From: JAIMBK01 sp040755975
Lineage (GTDB): Bacteria; Bacillota; Desulfotomaculia; Desulfotomaculales; Nap2-2B
DNA length: 33,645 nt
Assembly (NCBI GenBank): GCA_040755975.1
Contig: JBFLZY010000025.1
Location: forward strand, 1-33,645
Direction of reading: 5' to 3'
The translations under genes were made by a program, and so were the position numbers. Position 1 is the stretch's first letter, and the number at the start of each line of letters is the position of its first letter. Shown one piece after another: positions 14,923 through 22,783 of this stretch. The notes beneath the pieces are model-generated. The model saw nothing but the letters and a program-made list of their open reading frames with translations, did not search any database and was not told the DNA's origin.

Positions 14923-15759
14923 ATGGAGGAAAAAGCTGTTCTGGACGGTTTGTTGAGTTCTGTAGTGAAGGCGGTACCCTTTTTTAAAATGATTTTCCCT
15001 TTCGACTGCATGATTGCCGTTTCTGACCGGGAGAAATTTGTTTTTTATCTCCCGGGAATAAAAATGCGGACCGAATCTCCGGTAGGGCAGCCGCTTCAAG
15101 AGGGCGACGGCCTGTGGGAGGCCGTCAGAAAGAAGGAAGTTCACGTCAATGTGGTGCCGCGGGAAGTTTGGGGTTTTCCCTTTAAAAACATCAGCGCCCC
15201 GCTGACGGATGAAGAAGGAAGGGTTGTGGGGGCGATCGGCGTGGGGTACAGCCTGGAGAACCAGGAAATGCTCCAGGAGACGACCCAGACCATAGCCTCT
15301 TCTTCCCAGCAGATTCTCGCTTCGAGCGAAGAGCTTTCCGCCAGCGCCGAGACGCTGCACGCCCGGCTGGAGGAGTTGCGCAGGGCGAGCGAAGTTATGC
15401 TCAAAGGGCTGGAAAAAACTGACCACATCCTTTCTTTTATCAAGGATGTGGCGGCGAACACAAACCTTTTGGGCCTGAACGCAGCCATTGAGGCGGCGAG
15501 GGCGGGGGAGCACGGGAAAGGGTTTTCTGTCGTTGCGGAGGAAATCCGCAAGCTCTCCCTGAAAAGCTCCTCCTCGGTGCAAGAAATAAAGAAATATCTG
15601 GAAGAAATCAGGAGCGAAATAAGCGGCATCGGCGCGATGATTGCGGAGGTGGACACGATAAGTTCCCACCAGGAAGCGTCGATGCAGGAGATCGTCAGGG
15701 CCATCGAGTCATTTAACCAGCTGGTGGATAAACTCCAGGACCTGGCGAAGAAAATCTGA
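14923..15759 (+). CDS. Soluble chemoreceptor-like signalling protein (YfmS-like)
   Basis: A 278-residue protein without membrane segments. Residues about 1-112 form a small sensor domain (ISAPLTDEEGRVVGAIGVGY) of a PAS/GAF-like character. Residues 115-275 are a short MCP signalling coiled coil with the kinase-contact tip NLLGLNAAIEAARAGEHGKG (181-200). It resembles cytoplasmic receptors such as YfmS of Bacillus subtilis in size and layout. No che genes are present here. It lies 19 bp before the NuoE-like gene, so it appears to be co-transcribed with a catabolic and redox operon. It may steer the cell toward the substrate, or sense the redox state of the pathway. Confidence 0.85.
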   Translation: MEEKAVLDGLLSSVVKAVPFFKMIFPFDCMIAVSDREKFVFYLPGIKMRTESPVGQPLQEGDGLWEAVRKKEVHVNVVPREVWGFPFKNISAPLTDEEGRVVGAIGVGYSLENQEMLQETTQTIASSSQQILASSEELSASAETLHARLEELRRASEVMLKGLEKTDHILSFIKDVAANTNLLGLNAAIEAARAGEHGKGFSVVAEEIRKLSLKSSSSVQEIKKYLEEIRSEISGIGAMIAEVDTISSHQEASMQEIVRAIESFNQLVDKLQDLAKKI

Positions 15760-15778
15760 CCTGCGGGAGGCAAAAAAC

Positions 15779-16273
15779 TTGGTCGCCAACCAGCAACAAC
15801 CGCTTCCCAAAACCGCCGGCGGCTTCCCCCCGGACAGAAGCAGCCTGCTTTCCCTGCTCCAAAAGGCGCAGGAGGAAAAAGGATACCTCACCCGGGAAGC
15901 CGTGGCGGAAATCGCCCGCATGCTAGGCCTCTCCCCAAACGAAGTCTACAGCGTCGCCAGCTTCTTTGCCGGCTTTCGCTTCGCTCCCCCCGGCGAGCAC
16001 ACCGTCGCCGTCTGCCTTTGCCCGGCCTGCCGGCAGCAGGGCGCCGGGCTCATCCTGAAAACAATCGAGCGGGAGCTCGGCATCACCCCGGGCCGGACAA
16101 CCTCCGACAAAAAATACACCTTGGAAGCCGCTCCCTTTTGCGGCTGCTCCCCCCTGGCCCCGGTGGTTGCCGTCGACGGGGGCCTCCACGGGCGGGTGAC
16201 CCCCATCAGAGCAAAAGAGCTGCTGGCGCAGACCGGGGCGTGCGGAGCGAGCCGGACAATTCCAGCCCGTTGA
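15779..16273 (+). CDS. NuoE/HydC-like [2Fe-2S] subunit with altered cysteine spacing
   Basis: A 164-residue thioredoxin-like protein of the 24-kDa subunit family of Complex I and bifurcating hydrogenases. The N-terminal helical part (SLLSLLQKAQEEKGYLTREA, LSPNEVYSVASFF) is typical. The first ligand pair is normal, C79-x4-C84 (VCLCPACRQQGA). The second pair should be Cx3C but reads C121-G-C123 (PFCGCSPLAPV). Either the cluster is bound unusually (C81 is also available) or it is altered. The start is TTG after GGGAGG. The partner is the NuoF-like protein 40 bp downstream. Confidence 0.85.
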   Translation: MVANQQQPLPKTAGGFPPDRSSLLSLLQKAQEEKGYLTREAVAEIARMLGLSPNEVYSVASFFAGFRFAPPGEHTVAVCLCPACRQQGAGLILKTIERELGITPGRTTSDKKYTLEAAPFCGCSPLAPVVAVDGGLHGRVTPIRAKELLAQTGACGASRTIPAR

Positions 16274-16313
16274 TGATGGTAGAAGCTATTTTTAAGGAGC
16301 GAAAGGACAAAAA

Positions 16314-18173
16314 ATGACGTTCGAGCAGCTCAAAAACCGCGCCCTGGCCGAGCAGGACGCCCTTAAAAACAGCCCGGCGCCCCGCATCTACGTCAACACC
16401 GCCGCCTGCGGGCGCGCCGCGGGGGCGCTTTCGGTTCTTTCCCGGATCAGGTCCGAACTCGCCCAAAAGAAAATCGCCGCCTGCGTGGTTGAGACCGGCT
16501 GCCTGGGCTTCTGCCACCTCGACCCGCTGGTGGCCGTCGAAAAACCGGGCCGCCCCCGCGTCTTTTACGGCCGCGTCACCCCGGATACGGCTGCTTCGAT
16601 CATCGCCGGTTACCTGGTTGGCGACGACCCCCGCCCCGACCTGGCCTGCTTCACCTTCGGCGAAGCAAAAATAGACGGCGTACCCTCTCTTTTCGAGCTG
16701 CCCGCCTGGGCCCTGCAGGCAAGAGTGGCCCTGCGCAACTGCGGCCTGATTGACCCCGGCAGCATCGCCGGGTACATTGCCGTCGGCGGGTACGCCGGGC
16801 TGGCCAAAGTGCTGGCCATGACCCTGGAAGAAGCAATTGCCGAGATCGCCGTATCCGGGTTAAGTGAACCGGCCGGAGCGGGCCTGCCAGCGGGCGAAAA
16901 ATGGCGCGCCTGCCGCCGGGCCCCCGGGCCCAAGCACCTGGTTTTAAACGCCCTCACCCCCGAAGACCTGTTCCTTATAGAAGGCGACCCGCACGCCGTC
17001 CTCGAGGGGGTGCTCATCGCCGCCTACGCCTGCGGGGCAGAGCGCGGCTTTGCCTGCGTCGCCGAAAACCCCTTCGCCGCCGCAAAGCTAAAGGCCGCCG
17101 CAAAGCAGCTGGCGAAGGTCGGCCTTTTGGGGGACGGCATCCTGGGCTCCGGTTTTCGCTTTCACCTGGAAATCGTCGAAGTTCCGGCGGCCCTCGTCCT
17201 CAACGAAGAAACCGCCCTCTGGCGCGCCCTGCAGGGAGAGCGGCCCATGCCCTCCCCCGCCGGGGAACTGCCGGCAGTAGTGCAGCGCGCCGAGACCCTG
17301 GCCGCCGTCTCCGCCGTCTTCCAGAAAGGGGCGGCCTGGTACGCCGGCTTCGGCCCCAAAGACAACCCGGGCACAAAAGTGCTCGTGCTGGCCGGCCGGG
17401 TGGCCCGCCCCGGGGTCGCCGAATTTCCCCTCGGCACCCCTTTGGGCGAGATCGTCTCCGGCTTCGGCGGGGGCGCCGGAGAAGGCCGGAGCTTAAAAGC
17501 GGTCCTGGCCGGCGGCCCCTTGGGGAACTGGCTGCCCGCCAGCGCCCTGGACCTTCCCCTGGGTACAGAGGTTCTGCCCTCCGGCGGCTGCGGGGAGATC
17601 ACCGTTGCCACCGAAGAAGACTGCCTCGTTGACCTGACCCGGCACATCCTGGCCCACACCCACGCCGAGTCCTGCGGCCGGTGCGTGCTCTGCCGGGAGG
17701 GGACCGGCCAGCTCCACGAGATCCTCGCCGAGATCACCGAAGGGAAGGGGAAACCGGACGACCCCGACCTGCTCGCCGACCTCGGCGCAGGCGTTAAAGC
17801 CGGCTCGCTCTGCAGCCTCGGCCAAAACGCCCCCAACCCGGTCCTCTCCGCCCTTGCGCACTTCCGCTCCGAATTCGAGGCGCACATCAAAAGAAAGCGC
17901 TGCCCGGCCAGAGTTTGCGGTAAATTCACCACCTTTTACATCCTTCTCGACAGGTGCCGGGGCTGCCCGGCCTGCCGGGAAGCCTGCCCGGAAGCCGCCA
18001 TCGCCGGCGGCGAAGGGCTGATCCACGTGATCGACCAGGAAAAGTGCACGAAGTGCGGCCTCTGCCTTCCCGCCTGCCCCTTCGGCGCCGTGGCGAAGGC
18101 CAGCGGCCTGAAGCCGCTCACCCCCGCGGCGCCGGTACCGGTCGGCAGCTGGGGAAAAAAGGGCCGGGCCTGA
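16314..18173 (+). CDS. NuoF/HydB-like subunit with degenerate FMN/NADH site
   Basis: A 619-residue protein laid out like HydB: a thioredoxin-like domain (C32, C63, C67), an FMN/NADH domain (about 125-420), a [4Fe-4S] site C454, C457, C460 and C500 (ESCGRCVLCREGT, SLCSLGQNAPNPVLS), and a C-terminal two-cluster ferredoxin (C548/551/554/558 and C578/581/584/588). The flavin pocket is eroded: GRGGxGFPTG reads SEPAGAGLPAG, the NADEGDPG loop is replaced by NALTPEDLF, and the CGEETAL cysteine is Leu. The iron-sulfur chain is intact. It therefore probably no longer oxidises NADH itself and serves as an electron conduit. The following gene supplies a separate flavin/NAD(P)H module. The start is ATG 16314 with AAGGAGCGAAAGG upstream. 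Confidence 0.85.
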   Translation: MTFEQLKNRALAEQDALKNSPAPRIYVNTAACGRAAGALSVLSRIRSELAQKKIAACVVETGCLGFCHLDPLVAVEKPGRPRVFYGRVTPDTAASIIAGYLVGDDPRPDLACFTFGEAKIDGVPSLFELPAWALQARVALRNCGLIDPGSIAGYIAVGGYAGLAKVLAMTLEEAIAEIAVSGLSEPAGAGLPAGEKWRACRRAPGPKHLVLNALTPEDLFLIEGDPHAVLEGVLIAAYACGAERGFACVAENPFAAAKLKAAAKQLAKVGLLGDGILGSGFRFHLEIVEVPAALVLNEETALWRALQGERPMPSPAGELPAVVQRAETLAAVSAVFQKGAAWYAGFGPKDNPGTKVLVLAGRVARPGVAEFPLGTPLGEIVSGFGGGAGEGRSLKAVLAGGPLGNWLPASALDLPLGTEVLPSGGCGEITVATEEDCLVDLTRHILAHTHAESCGRCVLCREGTGQLHEILAEITEGKGKPDDPDLLADLGAGVKAGSLCSLGQNAPNPVLSALAHFRSEFEAHIKRKRCPARVCGKFTTFYILLDRCRGCPACREACPEAAIAGGEGLIHVIDQEKCTKCGLCLPACPFGAVAKASGLKPLTPAAPVPVGSWGKKGRA

Positions 18174-18191
18174 AAAAAAGGGGGAAACGCC

Positions 18192-20309
18192 GTGCCAGCA
18201 GTCGTTCTTACCATCGACGGAAAAGAAGTCCAGACCGAAAAGGGGAAAACCGTCCTTGCCGCGGCCCTGGAAGCGGGGATCTACATCCCCCACCTCTGCC
18301 GCCACCCCGACCTTGCTCCTTTGGGCGCCTGCCGCCTCTGCCTGGTGGAGATCGAAGGCCGCCCCGGCCCGGTTGCTTCCTGCACCACCCCGGCCGAAGA
18401 CAAAATGGTGGTAAAGACCAGAACACCTCAGCAGGACAGGCTCCGCCGCCTGGCCCTGGAGCTTATCCTGGCCGCCCACCCCCCGGACTGCACGGCGTGC
18501 CCCAAATACTTAAAGTGCGAGCTCCAGTCGCTCGCCCAGTACCTGGGGATCACCGACCAGCGCTTAAGAAGGCGCCAGAAGCCCTTCCCCGTCAACACCG
18601 GCAACCCCCTCTTCGTCCACGACTTCACCAGGTGCATCCTCTGCGGCCGGTGCGTGCAGGCCTGCAACGAGCTGCGCGGCGCGGGCGTGCTGAACTTCGT
18701 CGGCAGGGGCCGGGAAACGCACATCGGCACCGCCTTCGGCCTCCCCCTGGCCGAGGCCGGCTGCCGGTTTTGCGGCGCCTGCGTCGAAGCCTGCCCCACC
18801 GGGGCGCTGCGGGACAAAGAAGAAGCCCTTCTCCCGGGCAAAAACCGCCAGGAGGCCCTCGTTCCCTGCCGGAGCACCTGCCCGGCCCAAATAGACATCC
18901 CCCGGTACGTCCGCTACATAAAGGAGGGAAAATATCCCGAGGCGGCCGCCGTGATCAGGGAAAAAGTCCCCTTCCCCGCTGTTTTGGGCCGCGTCTGCAA
19001 CCACCCCTGCGAAGCAAACTGCCGCCGCGGCAAAGTAAACGCCCCCGTCGCCATCCGGGAGCTGAAGCGCTTCGCCGCCGCCCGCGACGACGGGCGGAGG
19101 AAGAAAAACACCCGGAAGCCGTCTTCCACCGGCCGGCGCGTGGCCGTCGTGGGAGCGGGGCCGGCCGGGCTGACGGCGGCTTACTGCCTGGCCAGGCTCG
19201 GCCACGGCGTCACCGTCTTCGAGGCCCTGCCGCTGCCCGGCGGCATGCTGCGGGTCGGCATCCCCGCCTACAGGCTCCCCAAAGAAATCCTGGACGCGGA
19301 GATCAAAGAGATCGAAGAGGCCGGCGTCGAGATAAAAACCGGGGCAAAAGTGACCTCCCTGGACCCCCTCTTCAAGGAAGGCTACAGCGCTGTTTTAGTC
19401 GCTGCCGGCACCCACCGGGGCCAAAAGCTGTCCATTCCCGGCGCCGGCCTCCCCGGGGTGCTCACCGGCGTGGACTTCTTAAGGGCGGTCAACCTGGGCG
19501 CAAAAGTCCCCCTGGGCAAAAAAGTTCTGGTCCTCGGCGGCGGTAACGTCGCCTTCGACTGCGCCCGGGTCGCCCTGCGCCTGGGCGCCGCGGAAGTCCT
19601 CCTGGCCTGCCTGGAGCCCGCCGAAAACATGCTGGCCGACCCGGAGGAAATTGTAGAGGCGAAAGAAGAGGGAGTTGTCGTTTACCCCTCCCGCACCTTC
19701 ACCGGGATCGTCGACCGGGGGGGAAGGCCTGCCGGCGTAGCGTGCCGGGAAATCCGGTCCTTCTCCTTCGACGAAGAGGGAAGGCTCCGCCTTGACGTGG
19801 TCGAGGGCTCGGAGCACATCCTCCCCGCGGACACCGTCATCTTCGCCACCGGCCAGCGCCCGGAGGTTCCCCCGGAGTTCGGCCTGGCCACCGGCCGGGG
19901 CGGCGTCATCCTGGCCGATCCGGAAACCCTTTCTACCGGCAAGGAGGGGGTCTTTGCCGCCGGCGACGCCGTGACCGGCACCGCCTCGGTCGTTGCCGCC
20001 GTCGCCGCGGGGAGAAAGGCGGCCGCCGCCATCGACAGGTACCTGGGCGGGGACGCGGTCATTGACGAAAAGCTCGCCCCGGCTGAAGAGCCCTCCCCCC
20101 GCCTGGGGCGCGAGGAGGGCTTCGCCTTCTTGCCCCGCCGGCAGGCACCCCTGGCCCCGGCGGAGGAGCGGCACGCGGGTTTTGCGGAGGCGGCCTGCGG
20201 CCTGGGCGAGGAGGACGCCCGGGAGGAGGCGCGGCGCTGCCTGCAGTGCGACCTGCGGCTGAAGATTTCGCCGGTGAAGTTTTGGGCGGATTATTCCTTG
20301 CGGAAGTAG
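18192..20309 (+). CDS. NuoG-like ferredoxin domain fused to GltD-type NAD(P)H oxidoreductase
   Basis: A 705-residue fusion. The N-terminus carries [2Fe-2S] ligands C36, C47, C50 and C64, a His-Cys cluster (H96, C100, C103, C109), and two [4Fe-4S] sites (C148/151/154/158 and C191/194/197/201), as in NuoG or Fe-hydrogenase accessory domains. From about 225 it becomes a glutamate-synthase small-subunit (GltD) type flavoprotein: cysteines near 226-277, the FAD motif GAGPAG (321-326), a second nucleotide motif LGGGNVAFDCAR, and VFAAGDAVTG. It can exchange electrons between NAD(P)H and ferredoxin, as NfnB does. The start is GTG 18192 after GGGGGAAACGCC. Together with the two preceding genes it probably forms one complex. 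Confidence 0.88.
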   Translation: MPAVVLTIDGKEVQTEKGKTVLAAALEAGIYIPHLCRHPDLAPLGACRLCLVEIEGRPGPVASCTTPAEDKMVVKTRTPQQDRLRRLALELILAAHPPDCTACPKYLKCELQSLAQYLGITDQRLRRRQKPFPVNTGNPLFVHDFTRCILCGRCVQACNELRGAGVLNFVGRGRETHIGTAFGLPLAEAGCRFCGACVEACPTGALRDKEEALLPGKNRQEALVPCRSTCPAQIDIPRYVRYIKEGKYPEAAAVIREKVPFPAVLGRVCNHPCEANCRRGKVNAPVAIRELKRFAAARDDGRRKKNTRKPSSTGRRVAVVGAGPAGLTAAYCLARLGHGVTVFEALPLPGGMLRVGIPAYRLPKEILDAEIKEIEEAGVEIKTGAKVTSLDPLFKEGYSAVLVAAGTHRGQKLSIPGAGLPGVLTGVDFLRAVNLGAKVPLGKKVLVLGGGNVAFDCARVALRLGAAEVLLACLEPAENMLADPEEIVEAKEEGVVVYPSRTFTGIVDRGGRPAGVACREIRSFSFDEEGRLRLDVVEGSEHILPADTVIFATGQRPEVPPEFGLATGRGGVILADPETLSTGKEGVFAAGDAVTGTASVVAAVAAGRKAAAAIDRYLGGDAVIDEKLAPAEEPSPRLGREEGFAFLPRRQAPLAPAEERHAGFAEAACGLGEEDAREEARRCLQCDLRLKISPVKFWADYSLRK

Positions 20310-20347
20310 CTTTTTGGACTTTTAAAAAAATCAGCGGAGGTGAAAAA

Positions 20348-21166
20348 ATGTACAGGGACCTCACTCCCGAAGAAAAGGCGAAACCCTACGCCCGGTACTT
20401 CTACCGCGACCCCGCCCCACCGGACCCGGGGATGCTGGAAAAAATGGAAAAGCCCATCGATCCGGCAAAACCGCTGCCCATCGAAAAAATGAACGACCTG
20501 CTCAACCCCGGCTACGCGGAAGTCGAAACCGGTTACTGCGTCATGCCCGACGGCTCCGGGTACGTGGCCGTCCACACCAGAATGCCCGGCGTGACCGTGG
20601 AAATGCTCCACTGGTGGTTCGCCTGGCACTCCCTGGAGGACCTGCGCTACAAGCTCTGGTGGCCGAAAGGGCACTACGCAATCTCGATCAGCGAAGAAGC
20701 CCGCAAAAAAGTCCTCGATCCGCAAGTGCCGCTCACCCAAAAATTCCGGGGACTGACCCACCACGTCGTCGAAGACATCGGCTCCGGCCCCGAAGACATC
20801 TATATCTCCTTCCTTCCCCCGGAAGACATGGGGTTTGACCTGAGCAGGTTCAAGCCCCCGCACGTCGCCACCGTGATCGGCGCAAACGGCCTCAGCGCTC
20901 CTGCCGGCGCCCCGGAAGACGCCCCTAAAGCGCCGGCGGTAATGTGCCACTTCGTGCGGGAAATCCCCGGCGGCGTGGAGTTTCGCACCCGCTTCTGGAT
21001 GGGCTACCACATCGTGGACAAAAAGCCAAAGCTGCTCCTTCCCCCGGGCGTAAAGGTACCCGAGGCGGTACCGAAGGGCCTGGGCATCCACTGCATCCTC
21101 GAGTACGCCAACCTGCGGGTTATCCTCCCCAGGCTGTTTGAGGAACAGGGGGGCGTGGTCGGGTAA
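20348..21166 (+). CDS. PhlG/phloretin-hydrolase-like metal-dependent C-C hydrolase
   Basis: A 272-residue member of the DAPG-hydrolase fold, known from PhlG (cleaves diacetylphloroglucinol) and phloretin hydrolase of Eubacterium ramulus. The start is ATG 20348 with GGAGGTG. Family blocks are HTRMPGVTVEMLHWWFAWH and WWPKGHYAISI. By comparison with the zinc ligands of PhlG (His, Glu, then His-x3-Glu), I assign H109, E142, H248 and E252 (GIHCILEYANL). The enzyme class hydrolyses a C-C bond between an aromatic ring and an acyl carbon without oxygen. Its place between an electron-transfer complex and flavin reductases suggests a polyphenol or ketone substrate. The exact substrate is unknown. Confidence 0.78.
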   Translation: MYRDLTPEEKAKPYARYFYRDPAPPDPGMLEKMEKPIDPAKPLPIEKMNDLLNPGYAEVETGYCVMPDGSGYVAVHTRMPGVTVEMLHWWFAWHSLEDLRYKLWWPKGHYAISISEEARKKVLDPQVPLTQKFRGLTHHVVEDIGSGPEDIYISFLPPEDMGFDLSRFKPPHVATVIGANGLSAPAGAPEDAPKAPAVMCHFVREIPGGVEFRTRFWMGYHIVDKKPKLLLPPGVKVPEAVPKGLGIHCILEYANLRVILPRLFEEQGGVVG

Positions 21167-21246
21167 GAGCGTAGTCGTAAGAAAAAATAATGGCAGGGAT
21201 TTAAATTCGGTGTGCAACAGGCAGTCAGGGTTTTTGGAAAGGATAT

Positions 21247-21267
21247 AAATTTTAAGTAAATTTTAAG
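21247..21267 (+). promoter_or_regulatory. Tandem AAATTTTAAG repeats, 11-bp period
   Basis: AAATTTTAAG occurs at 21247-21256 and 21258-21267, one helical turn apart, ending at the ribosome binding site of the FAD flavoprotein gene. It could be a binding site for a regulator that contacts one face of DNA, or an A/T-rich translational enhancer. Confidence 0.3.
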
Positions 21268-21281
21268 AAGGGGGTCAAGCA

Positions 21282-22736
21282 GTGAAACAATTAGAGGCTG
21301 ACGTGGCAATTGTCGGCGGCGGTCCCGCCGGCCTGGCGGCGGCGGTGGCCGCGGCCGAGCGCGGCGCGCAGGTCGCTGTCTTCGAAAAGGCGTCCATCAC
21401 CGGCGGGGCCGGCAACATGGGCATGGGCCCCCTGGGCGTGGAGACCAGGCTGCAGAAAGAAAGACTGATCGGCATCACGAAAGAAGAGGCCTTCAAAAAG
21501 TTCATGGACTACACCCACTGGCGGGTCGATGCCCGGCTGGTCAAGGCCTACATCGACAAATCCGCCGACACCATCGCCTGGCTCGAAGAAATGGGGGTCG
21601 AATTCTTCGACGCCGCCCGCTACTTCGTCGGGTCGGAAGCCACCTGGCACATCGTCAAGCCCCCCTCGGGGCGCCCCGGCCCCCGGGCCGCCGCCGTCAT
21701 GTTCAAGATCATGACCGAGCGGGCGCAGGAGCTGGGCGTGGAGATCTTCCTGGAAACCCCCGTCAAAAAGATCCTCAAGGAGGGGGACCGCGTCACCGGC
21801 CTTTTGGCCGAGGACAAATCGGGGGAAGCCGTCCAGGTCGAAGCCGGAGCGGTAATCATCGCCACCGGCGGGTTCGGCGACAACCCCGAGTGGATTAAAA
21901 AGTACCTCGGCTACGAGTGGGGCAAGGACCTGTTCTCCTTTCGAATCCCCGGCGTGACCGGTGACGGCCTCCGGATGGCCTGGGAGGCGGGGGCGGGCAG
22001 GTCCGAGATCAACATGGAGCTCATTTACGCGCTCCCCTTCAACCTGGAGTACTTTTCCCTCGACGCCGTCATGCGCCAGCCCAACCTCCTGGTTAACCTG
22101 AACGGCGAGCGCTTCCTGAACGAAGAGTACATGGACAACACCACCTTCACCGGCAACGCCATCGCCAGGCAGCCGGGGCGCTGCGCCGTCGCCATCTTCG
22201 ACGAAGCGACGAAGAGGCACTACCAGAAGCACGGGCTGGACCTGGTGTCTTTGGTTCACGGCCCCGATGTGATCGACCATTTCGACGCCGAGGTGGAAAG
22301 AGCCCTCGCCCAGGGCTACCCGTACATGATCGTGGCGGACTCCGTGGAAGAGCTCGCCGAAAAGGCGGGGATTAACCCTGCCGCCCTGAAAAAGACCGTC
22401 GAGGAGTACAACGAGGCCTGCGCGATCCATTACGACAGCCTCTTCCACAAAAACCACCGGTACTTAAGGCCGGTCAAAGAGCCGAAGTTCTACGCCGCCA
22501 AGTTTTACCCCAGCGCCTACGGCAGTCTGGGCGGGATCAGGATCAACTACAAAACGGAGGTCCTGACCGAAGAGGGCCTGGTGATCCCCGGGCTTTACGC
22601 CGCCGGCACGGACGCCTGCTCCATTTACGGGGACAGCTACGTTTTCATCCTGCCCGGCAACACGATGGGCTTTGCCCTTAACAGCGGGCGGATCGCCGGG
22701 GAAAATGCCGCGGAGTTCGTAAGGTCCGCAGGCTGA
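21282..22736 (+). CDS. FAD-dependent oxidoreductase, fumarate-reductase flavoprotein-like
   Basis: A 484-residue FAD_binding_2 flavoprotein. The N-terminus has DVAIVGGGPAGLAAAVAAAE for the FAD ADP part and VFEKASITGGAGNM; the C-terminus has GLYAAGTDACSIYGDSYVF and GNTMGFALNSGRIAGENAAE. There is no signal peptide, no covalent-FMN domain and no heme region, so it is cytoplasmic and needs an external electron carrier. Where fumarate reductases have a HxTMGG-type block, this protein has AYGSLGGIRIN, so the substrate is probably not fumarate. Relatives reduce C=C bonds next to carbonyls (enoates, urocanate, steroids). It begins at GTG after AAGGGGGTC. It may reduce an unsaturated ketone of the pathway. 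Confidence 0.85.
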   Translation: MKQLEADVAIVGGGPAGLAAAVAAAERGAQVAVFEKASITGGAGNMGMGPLGVETRLQKERLIGITKEEAFKKFMDYTHWRVDARLVKAYIDKSADTIAWLEEMGVEFFDAARYFVGSEATWHIVKPPSGRPGPRAAAVMFKIMTERAQELGVEIFLETPVKKILKEGDRVTGLLAEDKSGEAVQVEAGAVIIATGGFGDNPEWIKKYLGYEWGKDLFSFRIPGVTGDGLRMAWEAGAGRSEINMELIYALPFNLEYFSLDAVMRQPNLLVNLNGERFLNEEYMDNTTFTGNAIARQPGRCAVAIFDEATKRHYQKHGLDLVSLVHGPDVIDHFDAEVERALAQGYPYMIVADSVEELAEKAGINPAALKKTVEEYNEACAIHYDSLFHKNHRYLRPVKEPKFYAAKFYPSAYGSLGGIRINYKTEVLTEEGLVIPGLYAAGTDACSIYGDSYVFILPGNTMGFALNSGRIAGENAAEFVRSAG

Positions 22737-22783
22737 GCAGGATTTTACATATGTCTAATTCCATTCAAAGGAGGTCAGAAATA

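Noticed and set aside
17954..19546. A 530-codon plus-strand frame, and similar long frames in both strands across 16,300-20,300
   Set aside because: They are Arg/Pro/Gly-rich shadows of the GC-rich NuoF-like and NuoG/GltD genes, with no recognisable motif; the real genes have clear cysteine motifs and ribosome binding sites.
21291..22457. A 388-codon minus-strand frame opposite the FAD flavoprotein
   Set aside because: The flavoprotein on the plus strand has complete FAD motifs; the opposite frame has none and only reflects codon bias.
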